Shown here piece by piece: positions 1-9,139 of a DNA stretch of 64,000 nt. Positions within the stretch are counted from its first letter, which is position 1, and every line of letters begins with the position of its first letter. A model generated the notes under the pieces. The model did not search any database. It worked only from the letters and a program-made list of their open reading frames with translations, and was not told where the DNA came from. This DNA is from Bog-756 sp963734435 (GTDB lineage: Bacteria > Actinomycetota > Acidimicrobiia > Acidimicrobiales > RAAP-2): the NCBI GenBank assembly GCA_963734435.1, contig CAVTHA010000007.1, positions 132,610 to 196,609 on the forward strand, read 5' to 3'. A program made the translations under genes and the position numbers.

Positions 1-443
1 GCATCCACCACTGCATGCGCGCCATTGGTATGGCAGAGCGGGCGTTCGATCTCATGTGCCAGCGGGCCCAATCACGGCAGGCGTTCGGCAAACGGTTGGC
101 CGAACAGGGGGTCGTTGGCGACATGATCGCCGAGTCACGCATCGAGATAGAGCAGGCCCGACTGCTCGTGCTCAAGACGGCATGGTTGATGGACACCGTG
201 GGCAATAAAGGGGCGCGCATCGAGATCTCAGCTATCAAGGTTGTCGCCCCCCGGGTGGCGTGCGAGGTGATCGATCGATCTATCCAGGTGCACGGTGGCG
301 CCGGGGTCAGCCAAGACTTCCCCCTGGCGCGAATGTTCTCCGCCGCCCGCACCCTGCGTATCGCCGACGGTCCCGACGAGGTGCACAAGATGACCATCGC
401 TCGGCGTGAGCTTCACCGGTTCGAGGTTGACCGGTCCAGCTGA
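1..443 (+). CDS. acyl-CoA dehydrogenase, C-terminal part (5' end outside window)
   Basis: The reading frame is open from the window edge and ends at TGA 441-443. The visible ~146 residues are the C-terminal four-helix domain of an FAD-dependent acyl-CoA dehydrogenase. They start with a typical IHHCMRAIGMAERAFDLM stretch, followed by SRQAFGKRL, the IQVHGGAGVSQDFPLAR block that contacts FAD and substrate, and the closing RIADGPDEVHKMTIARREL. The family oxidises acyl-CoA thioesters to 2-enoyl-CoA and passes electrons to ETF. The C-terminal sequence resembles the ACAD10/11-like branch, but the catalytic base and substrate pocket lie outside the window, so substrate is unknown. Confidence 0.93.
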   Translation, partial: IHHCMRAIGMAERAFDLMCQRAQSRQAFGKRLAEQGVVGDMIAESRIEIEQARLLVLKTAWLMDTVGNKGARIEISAIKVVAPRVACEVIDRSIQVHGGAGVSQDFPLARMFSAARTLRIADGPDEVHKMTIARRELHRFEVDRSS

Positions 444-613
444 TGCGTAGTGTCGAGAAACACGATCACCCCCTCCACCACCCGGGACTTTGCAGAGCAC
501 GGAGTGCCTCGGACTCTAAGCACCGCTGTTAGCGCATATTTCCAACAGGCCCGATCCTCATGTCTGAGGGCGTCGGTGCCACGCACCTTCCAAATTCGAG
601 CGGTTCCTGTTGG

Positions 614-973
614 TCAAGAGCGCCATGCGGGCGGTGCTCCTTGTAGTGCCGTGCCCGCTGGAATCGTCGGTTGTCCAGGCCGTCGGTGCGAGTAGGTCCA
701 TTTCCGTCGCACCAATTGTCGATGCCATCGCGGCAGGGTCTCCGGCTGGACAACGAAGCGTCCCCGGCGAGCAGCCAACAGAAGTCGGCTCGATCCAGCG
801 AGAGCGGCTCGATCTACAGGCAGTAGTGCCGGACGCGCCACCTGTCGACGCAAGACGGGGACCTGATGGCGAAGAACGACGACTTCGATGGCCAGGTTCT
901 GTTGGCCGCCCCGCAAGAGCCGGACCAGCTGAATCAGACGTACGAACGCAACGTAGAGGAAGGAGAGCGCCAC
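614..973 (-). pseudogene. transposase remnant (rve-type DDE element, N-terminal part)
   Basis: The minus strand encodes MALSFLYVAFVRLIQLVRL followed by a VEVVVLRHQVPVLRRQVARP helix region and VQPETLPRWHRQLVRRKWTY. These match the N-termini of the transposases at 21253 and 54255 in this window. Only the first ~110 residues remain, and no DDE catalytic domain follows downstream. It is a dead 5' fragment of the same insertion-sequence group that litters the 44 kb island. Confidence 0.75.
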
Positions 974-978
974 GCTCT

Positions 979-1026
979 ATCTTCGCCAGCAGGGCCCTGG
1001 TCGCATCTTCGCCAGCAGGGCCCTGG
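979..1026. repeat. 22-bp direct duplication next to the transposase remnant
   Basis: A 22-bp unit containing TTCGCCAGCAGGGCCCTGG occurs twice, at 979-1000 and 1005-1026, with a 4-bp spacer. It sits just upstream of the start of the minus-strand transposase remnant, so it may be a local slippage duplication or a trace of element movement. Confidence 0.7.
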
Positions 1027-1319
1027 CCGCGGAAGTCCAGGTGACCGGACAGGGTTTTCGGCATCCACACGATCCCTCGATCTCCTGGCTCATAGTGAAC
1101 CGTTCGTTCCGCACTATGTAGGGCCGAACGTCCCAAATGGTGTAGTCCCCTCGTGCCGGTCGGGTGGGTACGCAGGGCGGAACCGACCAAGCCCACGTCC
1201 TCGAACAGGAAGTTCCCCCACCCACCAGGAAATCGATTGTCGCCGTTCGCTCGTCGCCGGTCGGGGAGATGTCGAGCATGCTTCTTGCACCGCCCGCCGG
1301 TCTCGATAAAGGACACCGG
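1027..1319. other. no gene recognised
   Basis: Between the transposase remnant and the PPOX-type gene the frames open on the minus strand do not match any family I recognise. They change composition from frame to frame as expected for shadows. It is probably decayed DNA. Confidence 0.5.
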
Positions 1320-1744
1320 TCAGGGCTCGTGGCGTCGCCCGATCCGCCGGCCGCTGATCTCGTCAATGGAGATGCGCACAAAAAGGTCCCGATCCGAGCC
1401 GGCCCAGGGCAACAAGCCGACAGCCTGGACTCCCCGGTCGGTATCGACCGACTGTGGTAAATGAGCACACCGACCGACAACCAGCACACTCCACCCCTCG
1501 TGATAGACGTTGTCCTCCCCGTCTATCTCGAAGGCCGCGACCGAATCCACGGTCGCCCGAGCGAGATCACCTCCGCTGCGTATGCAAATCAGAATGGTGT
1601 CCTGGAGGAGGGCGTAGTTGACAGGAAAGATGGCTGGATAGCCCCGTACGACTACGGAGCGCGGCCCAGGCCATGCTGTTCCAGCAGTCGCAAGCATTCC
1701 GCTCGTTCAAGATCGGTAAGGCGATTGAGTTCATCTGGGCTCAT
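1320..1744 (-). pseudogene. pyridoxamine 5'-phosphate oxidase-like flavoprotein, frameshifted
   Basis: From the ATG at 1744 the minus strand reads MSPDELNRLTDLERAECLRLL, a normal N-terminus for the actinobacterial PPOX-type flavin/F420-binding family. It hits TAG after HGLGRAP. The next frame continues VVVRGYPAIFPVNYALLQD, then FEIDGEDNVYHEGWSVLVVG and VRISIDEISGRRI, the diagnostic split-barrel motifs. One indel near 1655-1660 restores a ~140-residue protein, the usual family length. Family members bind FMN or F420 and reduce small substrates; the substrate here is unknown. It is interrupted as sequenced, by real decay or sequence error. Confidence 0.75.
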
Positions 1745-2110
1745 GGCACCAATTCTGTCGACAACCGAGGTCGAGCTGGTCGGGGACGAGGCTTATCACC
1801 TTGGATCGTGAGACCTCCCATGACAGGCAGAACCGTACCTCGATTGTGATGGCGACCCAGACAAGCGGATAGGACAGCGTTCTCCTCGGACTTCGACCTT
1901 GTAAGACGACCCGTCGCAGGCTGGCGGTGCCGCAGCACTCAGACCAAAACGGTGCGCGCCACTCGTGCACAACGGTCCCAAAGGGGGTGACTGGCTTGTG
2001 ACCAATGGCCCTATCGAACGCGCGCTCAGTATGAAATCCTGGCCATGAGCACCAACGCCAATCCACCTAGATCACGTTCCGATTTGACCCGATAGGGAGA
2101 CGATTTCGAC
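1745..2110. other. intergenic, no gene recognised
   Basis: This stretch separates the divergently oriented PPOX-like gene and the ferritin-like gene. No frame has a recognisable motif. The stretch TAGGGAGACGATTTCGACATG before the next start offers a GGGAGA ribosome-binding site about 12 bases upstream. Confidence 0.5.
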
Positions 2111-2629
2111 ATGGACATCGGCCGCACATCACGAGGCATTGCCAACACAGCCGAACTACCGAGCGGTGCTAGCACCTGGGAGCGTGGGCTCTTTGACCAC
2201 CTCACCGAACACATCAAACACGAGCGCGGACTTCTGAAGGAATACGCCGAGGCAGCCAGATCAACGGATTCGAAGGCGTTGGCCTATCTCATCAATTTGC
2301 TCCTTGCCGATGAGCTCCGACACCACAGCCTTTTCAAGCAGCTCGCGCAATCACTGAAGTCGAGTGCTGAACTTGGAGCCGTGAGCCCGAAAGTACCCAG
2401 AATGGACTTCGACCAGCAAGACCGTGCAGGGGTTCGGGATGTCACTGAGCGCCTCTTGAAACATGAACAGGCGGACACGCGTGAGCTCAAACGGCTTCAG
2501 CGGGAGCTGAACGAGGTCAAGGACACGTCACTGTGGAGCGTCCTGGTGGAGCTGATGCAGCGGGACACGGAGAAGCACATGGCGATTCTTCGATTCGTCC
2601 TGCGCCATACGAGGACTTGCGCCGTATAG
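2111..2629 (+). CDS. ferritin-like four-helix protein of unknown function
   Basis: The 172-residue product is almost entirely helical. It has spaced acidic/His pairs typical of ferritin-like carboxylate bundles: HIKHERGLLKEYAEAA, LLADELRHHSLFKQLA, LLKHEQADTRELKRL and MQRDTEKHMAILRFVL. These could supply E/ExxH ligands for a di-iron or similar metal site. There is no signal peptide, so it is probably cytoplasmic. Length and pattern fit rubrerythrin-like proteins lacking the rubredoxin domain. The ATG at 2111 follows a purine-rich GGGAGACG. Function (metal storage, peroxide handling, or a structural role) cannot be told from sequence. Confidence 0.7.
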   Translation: MDIGRTSRGIANTAELPSGASTWERGLFDHLTEHIKHERGLLKEYAEAARSTDSKALAYLINLLLADELRHHSLFKQLAQSLKSSAELGAVSPKVPRMDFDQQDRAGVRDVTERLLKHEQADTRELKRLQRELNEVKDTSLWSVLVELMQRDTEKHMAILRFVLRHTRTCAV

Positions 2630-2660
2630 CTCAGCCTCGGGCCAATCTTCTCTTGCGGCT

Positions 2661-2950
2661 TTAGCTGAACCCTCCGCCAGGCGTGGGGTCGGGGAAGTTC
2701 GGCACCCCATGGGAGCGGATGCAACGGGCGTACGCTAGGGCGGCGACCTCGTTCGTAGAGCCGCTTCTCCCCTGTGTTGCCGAGCAGCGGCTGTCGTGGT
2801 GGTTGACCCGATGCCGGCCACGCCAGGCGAACCTGAACCGCCACCACAGGCCGCGGTGAGGATACCCAACGGCTTCGAGTGCAAGGCAGCCGGGGCATAA
2901 ACCACGGCTGACCTGCACTGTCGGGGTGGAGGTAGTGATAATATTTTCAA
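2661..2950 (-). pseudogene. actinobacterial lipoprotein remnant, frameshifted
   Basis: One minus-strand frame carries a lipobox-like GILTAACGGGSGSPG segment followed by a Thr/Ala-rich linker. The next frame continues EVAALAYARCIRSHGVPNF and PDPTPGGG. The pattern A-YA-C-RSHGVPNFPDP is a hallmark of a large family of secreted actinobacterial proteins of unknown function. Here the protein stops shortly after that motif, whereas intact members run much further. The piece is therefore both frameshifted and 3'-truncated. Confidence 0.6.
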
Positions 2951-3161
2951 ACCGCTCCCGACCCCTTGCCAAGGTACTTGAGCTGGTCTGACGTGATTCT
3001 GGAGAGCTGGTTCGAGTCTCGCTTAGACGGGCGCCGCCGAACGGCGAAAGCGGCTACCCCCTTCCCCAGAGTTCCATCAGTTCACACCCCGTCGGTATAA
3101 GTACATATCGATCCCAACGCATACACAATCCACCCGGATCCGGTATATGCGCCGACGAGAC

Positions 3162-4802
3162 CTAGCGGCTGGCGCTTCGGGCCAGGAGGTGGTGCTCGAC
3201 GGCGAACGCCGTAGCACTTGCTCGTGAGGAAACACCGATCTTCCTGAAGATGTTCGACAGGTGTCGTGACACGGTCTTGGGGCTGAGGAACAGTTCCGTG
3301 GCGATCTCGTTGTTGGTAAGCCCGCCGGCGACCAGCCGGAGAACCTCCGCCTCTCGCTCGGTGAGACCAGCGGGCAACGCTGACTTGCTGTCAGCCAGCG
3401 CCTCGTGGGCATTGAGCCCCGCGCCGATCTGGTCGAACAATCGGGCGGCAGCGTCGAAGGACGCGCTCGCGCCTGCCTCGTCTCCTGCCGTGCGTAACGC
3501 TTGGCCAAGGAGCGTGCGGACTGTCGCTTCCTCGTATGGGACACCCAGTCCGTGCCAGGATTCGACAGCCTGCTGCAGGACCACGGACGCGGCTGGGTCT
3601 TCATCGGCCAGCATGAGCCGGCCCCGAGTCGACTGCTCGGTGGCCTGAAGCGAAGCTGTTCCGAAGGTGGCCACCGTCGTCTCGAGCTCGGCCAGGGCAC
3701 GGTGCGCGGCATCGAGCTTTCCGGCTCCTACTGCGATCTGCACCAGCATCGCCAACAGGCCCGCTCGACCGAGGGGATTCGATTGCTGGGTTAAGCAGCT
3801 CGTGATGATCGTCATGGCCTCGTCGATCCGGCCCTGGGCCAGGCAGAGGAGCGCGAGCCCACCGCAGGGCGACCCACCGACCTCCTGTGACCGGGCGAAG
3901 GCGGCCTCTGCCTGATCGAGCTGGACGAGCCGGCGTCTGATATCACCGAGCTCGGCCCACGCCGCCGCACTGTTGGTAACGTGGCTCACCCGGAGCTCCT
4001 CGCAGGCTCGGGTCGCTTCCCCTTCGGCGGCGCCAAGCACGCCCCGCCGCTTGAGCACGATTGCCCGGTGCAGACGGCAGATGCCGGGGAAGACGGCGAA
4101 GGGGTGTTGCTGTGCCCAGCGCAGGGTTGCGTCCGTCCACTCCGCCGCCCGGTCGAAGTCGCCAAGTTCCTCACACGCGGCTATGAGGCTGCAATACACC
4201 TTGCCCGTTGCGAAGGGCCCGAGCCGCCCTTCGACCGCGAAGAGCATGGCCTCGTCCAGATGGGCCATGCCGTCATCGACCTTGCCCTGGTCGATGAGGA
4301 TGCGCCCCTGGGTCTGCAGCGCCTCCGCTTCGAGGTCGGTGGACCGCAGCCGCCGCCCGAGATCCAGCGCCGTGGTTGCGAGCCGGATTGCACGGTCAAG
4401 GTCGCCGGCACCATGGGCCATCTCCGCTTCGCGCAGGAGCAGGTTTCCATAGGCGACGCAATCGGTGTCGTCGTCGAGGGCGCGCCGGGCGCGCCGAAGC
4501 CAGCCGCTGGCGGCGGCCGGCCGGGCGCAGATGGCGTGATGCTCCCAGAGCCACACGGCGCACTGACCTGCCCGGCGCCCGTCGCCCTGCTCGTCATAGA
4601 TCCGGTACACGGCCTCGCGGGCAGCAATGCACTCGTCGAGCCGGCCGAGCCACCACGCGGCCTCCGCTTCCGAGTCGAGCCGGTCCGCCTCCAGGCCCGG
4701 GGAGTCCACCCTGGTGCCACGGGAGGCGTCGAGCGCAGCCTGCCAGTCGTGGCGGCGCAGCGCATCGTGGACTGACTCGAGCGGATCGCCGACGCTCACC
4801 AC
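3162..4802 (-). CDS. LuxR-family transcriptional regulator with TPR-like repeats
   Basis: The 546-residue protein has two parts. Residues ~1-470 are tandem helical, Ala/Leu-rich repeats with TPR-like periodicity (for example LREAEMAHGAGDLDRAIRLA). Residues ~480-545 are a LuxR/NarL helix-turn-helix containing LTEREAEVLRLVAGGLTNNE and LSPKTVSRHLSNIFRKIGVS. There is no receiver domain and no AAA/Walker ATPase, so it is shorter than LAL/MalT-type regulators. The repeats probably bind a protein or small ligand. It is transcribed away from the methyltransferase gene at 5234, with a 430-bp intergenic region between them, and could control that divergent neighbour. Confidence 0.88.
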   Translation of the reverse strand: MVSVGDPLESVHDALRRHDWQAALDASRGTRVDSPGLEADRLDSEAEAAWWLGRLDECIAAREAVYRIYDEQGDGRRAGQCAVWLWEHHAICARPAAASGWLRRARRALDDDTDCVAYGNLLLREAEMAHGAGDLDRAIRLATTALDLGRRLRSTDLEAEALQTQGRILIDQGKVDDGMAHLDEAMLFAVEGRLGPFATGKVYCSLIAACEELGDFDRAAEWTDATLRWAQQHPFAVFPGICRLHRAIVLKRRGVLGAAEGEATRACEELRVSHVTNSAAAWAELGDIRRRLVQLDQAEAAFARSQEVGGSPCGGLALLCLAQGRIDEAMTIITSCLTQQSNPLGRAGLLAMLVQIAVGAGKLDAAHRALAELETTVATFGTASLQATEQSTRGRLMLADEDPAASVVLQQAVESWHGLGVPYEEATVRTLLGQALRTAGDEAGASASFDAAARLFDQIGAGLNAHEALADSKSALPAGLTEREAEVLRLVAGGLTNNEIATELFLSPKTVSRHLSNIFRKIGVSSRASATAFAVEHHLLARSASR

Positions 4803-4978
4803 GGCGCCGCTTCGATCATGAGAAGATGCTAGTCAGCGCGTCGAAGACGGGCGCCGAGCCGTCGGCCGCATCCACCGCTGGGGCGAGCTCGGCGCCGACG
4901 TGATCGAGCACGGATCAACCAGGCCACGTTCTCGCCGACTCGGGCATCGGAGGGGTGACCAATCCTCTTGCGTCCGCC

Positions 4979-5012
4979 CCCACGGGATGGGGCGTTCGCC
5001 CCATCCCGTGGG
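4979..5012. terminator. perfect 15-bp GC-rich stem-loop in the divergent intergenic region
   Basis: CCCACGGGATGGGGC (4979-4993) is followed by the loop GTTC and its exact reverse complement (4998-5012). No T-tract follows on either strand, so this is not a standard intrinsic terminator. The region 4803-5233 otherwise holds only the divergent upstream regions of the LuxR and methyltransferase genes. It could be an attenuator, RNA-stability hairpin or dyad operator. Confidence 0.6.
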
Positions 5013-5233
5013 CGATCGGGCTCATTGAAATGAGGTACTCGGCCGACGACAGAAGCGAGACGCTTCGTCATGATGGTGCCGTGCCCCCAGCCGACGGACC
5101 CCGCGACGTGGCTCAGCTCATCCGAGTCGGTCGCGACCGCGAGGCGGCCAAGCAGGGGGGCACCAGACGAGTCACGGGCGTCGGGCGAGGTCGTGCACAG
5201 CGACGCCCGACCGACAACGAGCAGGAGAAAGAC

Positions 5234-6052
5234 ATGAGCGAGACCCTGACCCTCGACGACTTGACCGCGGTCAAGGAGAAGCAGCATGCGACGTGGTCCT
5301 CGGGCGACTACGCCGTGATCGGCACCACGCTACAACTGATGGGAGAGGAGTTGTGCGAGGCGGTCGACCTGTCCGCCGGTTGGAAGGTCCTCGACGTCGC
5401 CGCCGGTAACGGCAATGCCGCACTGGCCGCCGCTCGCCGCGGCTGCGAGGTGATCGCCACGGACTACGTGGAAGGCCTGCTCGACCGGGCCCGACGCCGG
5501 GCGGACGCCGACGGATTGCTCCTTACCACGAAGGTGGCCGATGCCGAGGATCTCCCCTTCGCCGACGGCACCTTCGATGCCGTGCTGTCCACCGTCGGCG
5601 TGATGTTCACACCTGATCCCCGACGTGCCGCGCGCCAGCTGGTCCGAGTAGTCCGCACGGACGGTCGCATCGGACTCGCGAACTGGACCCCAGAGGGGTT
5701 CGTGGGTCAAATGTTCAGGATCGTCGGTCAGCACGTCCCGCCTCCCGCTGGCGTACCGTCCCCTCTGCAATGGGGCACTGAGGCTGGGGTCGAGGCTCTC
5801 TTGGGTTCCGAGTGCAATGTCGAAGTGACTCGGCGGAACTTCACGTTCCGGTATCGCACCGCTCACGACTACTTCGAGACGTTCAAAGCGTTCTACGGAC
5901 CGATCGTCAAGGCGCTGGCCGCTCTTGACCAGACTGGGCAAGCTTCACTCCGCGACCAGCTCGTTGCGCTCGCCGAAGACTACAACCGCAACGAGAACGA
6001 CGCTCTTACCATCGACTCGGAATATCTCGAAGTCATCGCAATCCGCCACTAG
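5234..6052 (+). CDS. class I SAM-dependent methyltransferase
   Basis: The 272-residue product has the Rossmann-type methyltransferase motifs: motif I VLDVAAGNGNAALAAARRG, the acidic residue of motif II in EVIATDYVEGLL, DAEDLPFADGTFDAVLSTVG as motif III/IV, and the RVVRTDGRIGLANWTPEG strand after it. This arrangement is common in ubiquinone/menaquinone- and small-molecule-type methyltransferases. The ATG at 5234 is chosen because GCAGGAG lies 7 bases upstream and the methyltransferase fold begins from there. Upstream in-frame codons cover the hairpin region and look non-coding. The substrate is unknown. Confidence 0.88.
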   Translation: MSETLTLDDLTAVKEKQHATWSSGDYAVIGTTLQLMGEELCEAVDLSAGWKVLDVAAGNGNAALAAARRGCEVIATDYVEGLLDRARRRADADGLLLTTKVADAEDLPFADGTFDAVLSTVGVMFTPDPRRAARQLVRVVRTDGRIGLANWTPEGFVGQMFRIVGQHVPPPAGVPSPLQWGTEAGVEALLGSECNVEVTRRNFTFRYRTAHDYFETFKAFYGPIVKALAALDQTGQASLRDQLVALAEDYNRNENDALTIDSEYLEVIAIRH

Positions 6053-6114
6053 CCGGTGATCCGCGCATTGCGGGGCCTAGTGATTGGCGTCTGGCGGCCG
6101 TCAACAGAGGTCAG

Positions 6115-6156
6115 TGGAGGTGAAGGGACTCGAACCCTCGGCCTCTACATTGCGAA
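6115..6156 (-). repeat. attachment-site-like copy A of the tRNA-Ala 3' part
   Basis: This 42-bp segment reproduces, on the minus strand, the anticodon loop to discriminator end of tRNA-Ala(CGC) at 55954. It has two differences that lie opposite each other in the T-stem (C-G swapped to G-C), so pairing is kept. It lacks the 5' half of the tRNA and is not a functional gene. It is the outermost of three direct copies and marks the left edge of the 5.9 kb unit. The rest of 6053-6355 holds no gene. Confidence 0.85.
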
Positions 6157-6261
6157 TTCAGACCACCCGTTTGCTCGACCTGCAGAAACTCACACGGTTC
6201 CAGCTAAATGCCCATTTCGGTTGACCACCCGTGACCGTGAGACACACCACTACCCCCTTGC

Positions 6262-6281
6262 ATCGCGCACGGATCGCGCAC
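6262..6281. repeat. 20-bp element-end motif, copy 1
   Basis: ATCGCGCACGGATCGCGCAC is itself an imperfect direct repeat (GATCGCGCAC-type halves). The same 20 bases occur at 11937, 12162 and 55873, all in the same orientation. This copy lies 105 bp inside the left attachment-like repeat. It is a candidate recombinase or accessory-factor binding site. Confidence 0.75.
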
Positions 6282-6355
6282 GGAAGGAGCCCGACCTCTT
6301 TTGGACTCATCTCGTCCATCGCAACGGTCAGGGGAACCTGCCGTTCGGGAGGCCG

Positions 6356-8924
6356 CTATTCCTCATGCAGCGCGTGCGCCGTCGCGGTGCGAGCGGCCCG
6401 GCGACCGGGGAGTACTGCCGCCACGTTCGCCAGCACCAGGGCGACGACCGCCGCGAGGAGCAGCGACGGCACCGGAACCGTTGGAGCCGGCACCGCGCCG
6501 ATCTCCTCGGCGAAGAGCGTCCACAGCCACCGGCCCAGCACGATGCCGAGCGGGATGCCGACCGCGATCCCGATCGAGGCGGCGATAGAGGCGTGCCAGG
6601 CCACCGCGGCTGCCAGCTGGCGTTGGACGAAGCCCAACACCTTGAGCTGCGCGAGGTCTCGGCGACATCGCCGCACCGACGCAGCGAGCGCCAGCCCGAG
6701 CGCCACGATCGCCGCCAGTCCGAGGCCTCCGGCGAGCAGGACCGGGGTCGTGCCCATGGACCGGTAATTGACAATCTGCCGCGGGGCGCTGGATGCCGAG
6801 GACGGTGGCAACGTTCCCCCCGCAGATCGAGTCGGGTGCCTGTTGAGCCAGGATCCGGTTGGCCGCGTCGGAGAGCCGCTGCGCCGCGGCACGACCCTCC
6901 GACGAGCCCTGGCCTCCCCGGACCCGTACGAAGACCATGTTCGGTCCGTTGCAGGACGCGCTGTATCCCTGCGGACCCAGGTTCTCGGTCACCGGGCCGG
7001 CATCGGCCGGGACCGCCGCACCGACCCCCATGGAGGTGTGGAGCCCCTCGGCGATCCCAATGGCCGGCATCGTGGCCACGCCGACGATGGTGAGCCGGAT
7101 GGGTCGGCGCGGGTAGCCGGGGACGTAACGGAGATCGACGGTGTCGCCGATCCGCTTATGGAGCTGCGCCATCGTCGCCGCACCCAGGACGATCTCGTGC
7201 GATGTCGCCAGCGCCCGACCCGAGGTGATGGGTGGAGTGACCGGGGAGCCCGGGTTGGACAACAGGCTGGGGACCTCGACCCCGTCGAGCTGCATGGTGG
7301 CGAACCAGACGCCCGACGACGTAACCCCGGGGTCGTGCCGGAGCGTGGTCAACGCCGCGTTCGGGACCGGCCCGTACCCATCGGAACTCTGTACCGCGTA
7401 GTCCCAATTCCAGCCATAGAGGGCCGGATGGGACACCAATGCGTGCAGGCTCGAGCCGAAGGTCAACGTAGTGGTCAGGACGATCATCGCGATCACGGCC
7501 GAAAGGACGGCCCAGCGGAAGTGACCGGCTGCCCGTCCGTAGCGTGGGTCGACCGAAAGGGAGGCGCCTGCCACGGCCGACGGGGGCAGGCCGCTCTGGG
7601 TTATGAACCGCACGGTGGTCGAACGGTAAGCACGGGCACGGGCGCGAGCACGCCGTTGGGCGCGATGCGGCGTCCCGAGGAACGCCATGAGCACGGCCGC
7701 TGCGCCGATGACGACGGTCATCACGGCGAACCCGGCGCCAAGCACGGTCCAGTCCGCGTTCACACCCCGGTCGGGGTAGACGTTGCGCACGGGCCCGATC
7801 GGGAAGAGGGGTGACAGGGCCACCGCCACCCCGACCGCGAGGACCGAACCGACCACGACCGAACCGAGGAGGCCGAGGAGGCCGTCGAGGCCTGTGGTCG
7901 CGGGGTCCGCACCGATAGCCCGCATGACGTCCAGGTCGTGCTCGCGGGCGCTTAGCTGGCTGGCGACGAGTTGGATCGCCAAGAGAAGAGTCGCGAGTGC
8001 AGCGATGAACCCGAACGCCCCGAGCGCGAGTGCCTCTGGCCGTATCGACTGGCCGGCCTGCGCCTCGAGCTGTGCGGTGACCTGGAAGTCGGTGAAGTAG
8101 CGTTCGGTCGAGTTCCAGCGCCGCTCTACCGCCGCGACGTCGGCTGCACCCCTGCGCAGCTGTACACCCAGGTACACGATGTTGCCGGCGTCGTTCACCG
8201 ATCGGGTGAGCGCGGGCGTCGCCACGATGTAGGTCGGGAACTTGGCGATCTGGTCCTGCACCACCTCCCGGTTCAGCAGCCCGATGCCGACGATCTTGAG
8301 CCCGACGCGCCGGACCGGCCCGGCACCCGAGCTCGAGGTGAGCACGACGGGGAGCACCTCACCGAGGTGCAGCCCCAGCGCCGCCGCGGCGTTTTGCGTG
8401 ACCATGACCTCGTCGGCGCGGGCAGGATTGGCCATCCGCCCGCTCGTGACGGCGAAGCGGTCTTGGTTGAACAGGAGGCCATCGACACTCCCAACGAGCA
8501 CGACGTTGCTGTTGAGGCTCCGCTCGTCGACCTTACCGGCCTTGACGAGCGATGCGCCGAGGCCCTCGTAGCTCTCGACTCTGGTCACCTGGGGGTAGCG
8601 GCGCACGGCGTCAACCAGTTGCTGCGCTTGGTTCGGCTGGGTGACGCCCGGGCCTCCGCCGGCGGGCACGATCATCATGTCCGAGGGGTTGGTCGCGGCT
8701 AGGAAGGTGGAGAAGGACGAGGCAGTCCTGCGGGCGGCCGCCAGTGATCCCAGCGCCACCCCACCGAGCAGGCCGATGAGGAGGACGAGCACGAGATAGC
8801 TGGCGCGCAGGCGTCTCCAGGAGGCGACCGTCCGGTACCAGGCGGTCTGAACGGCCGAAGAGCCACGCCCGGCGCCACGCCGCCCCCGCTCCCCCTGGGC
8901 AGACGGGGAGGCTGCCTGCTCCAT
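6356..8924 (-). CDS. FtsX-like ABC transporter permease (frameshifted near the C-terminus)
   Basis: The protein of about 855 residues starts at ATG 8924. It has an N-terminal transmembrane helix (YLVLVLLIGLLGGVALGSLA), a large extracytoplasmic MacB-like domain, a first FtsX core around residues 300-430, a second periplasmic domain, and a C-terminal FtsX core. The second core is read in another frame after about 6795: QIVNYRSMGTTPVLLAGGLG, then RRDLAQLKVLGFVQRQ and LPGRRAARTATAHALHEE. Removing one C from a CCCC run near 6793 rejoins the frames. The architecture (two FtsX cores) is that of lipoprotein- or peptide-export permeases. No ATPase gene lies alongside, so a partner must be elsewhere. 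Confidence 0.82.
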
Positions 8925-9139
8925 TGCCCCAGCCTGCCCGACTTTCGACCAACCGCCAATGTGGTCAGCAGGTGTGTCAACCTCGTGCTGCCACGAGCGC
9001 CGAACGGGTGCGGCGTGGGCGGGGCCCACTGCGACGAGGGTCCCGCGTGATCAGGCCCGAATCGGGTTCGAGCCAGCGTAGGGTGCGCTCCCGGGACACC
9101 TCCCCGTCAGAAGTCGGTCGGCGCCCGCCTGCCGCCAGC

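Noticed and set aside
3001..3030. TTCGAGTC-containing tRNA-like T-arm
   Set aside because: The flanking bases do not pair into a T-stem and no acceptor, D-arm or anticodon arm can be built.
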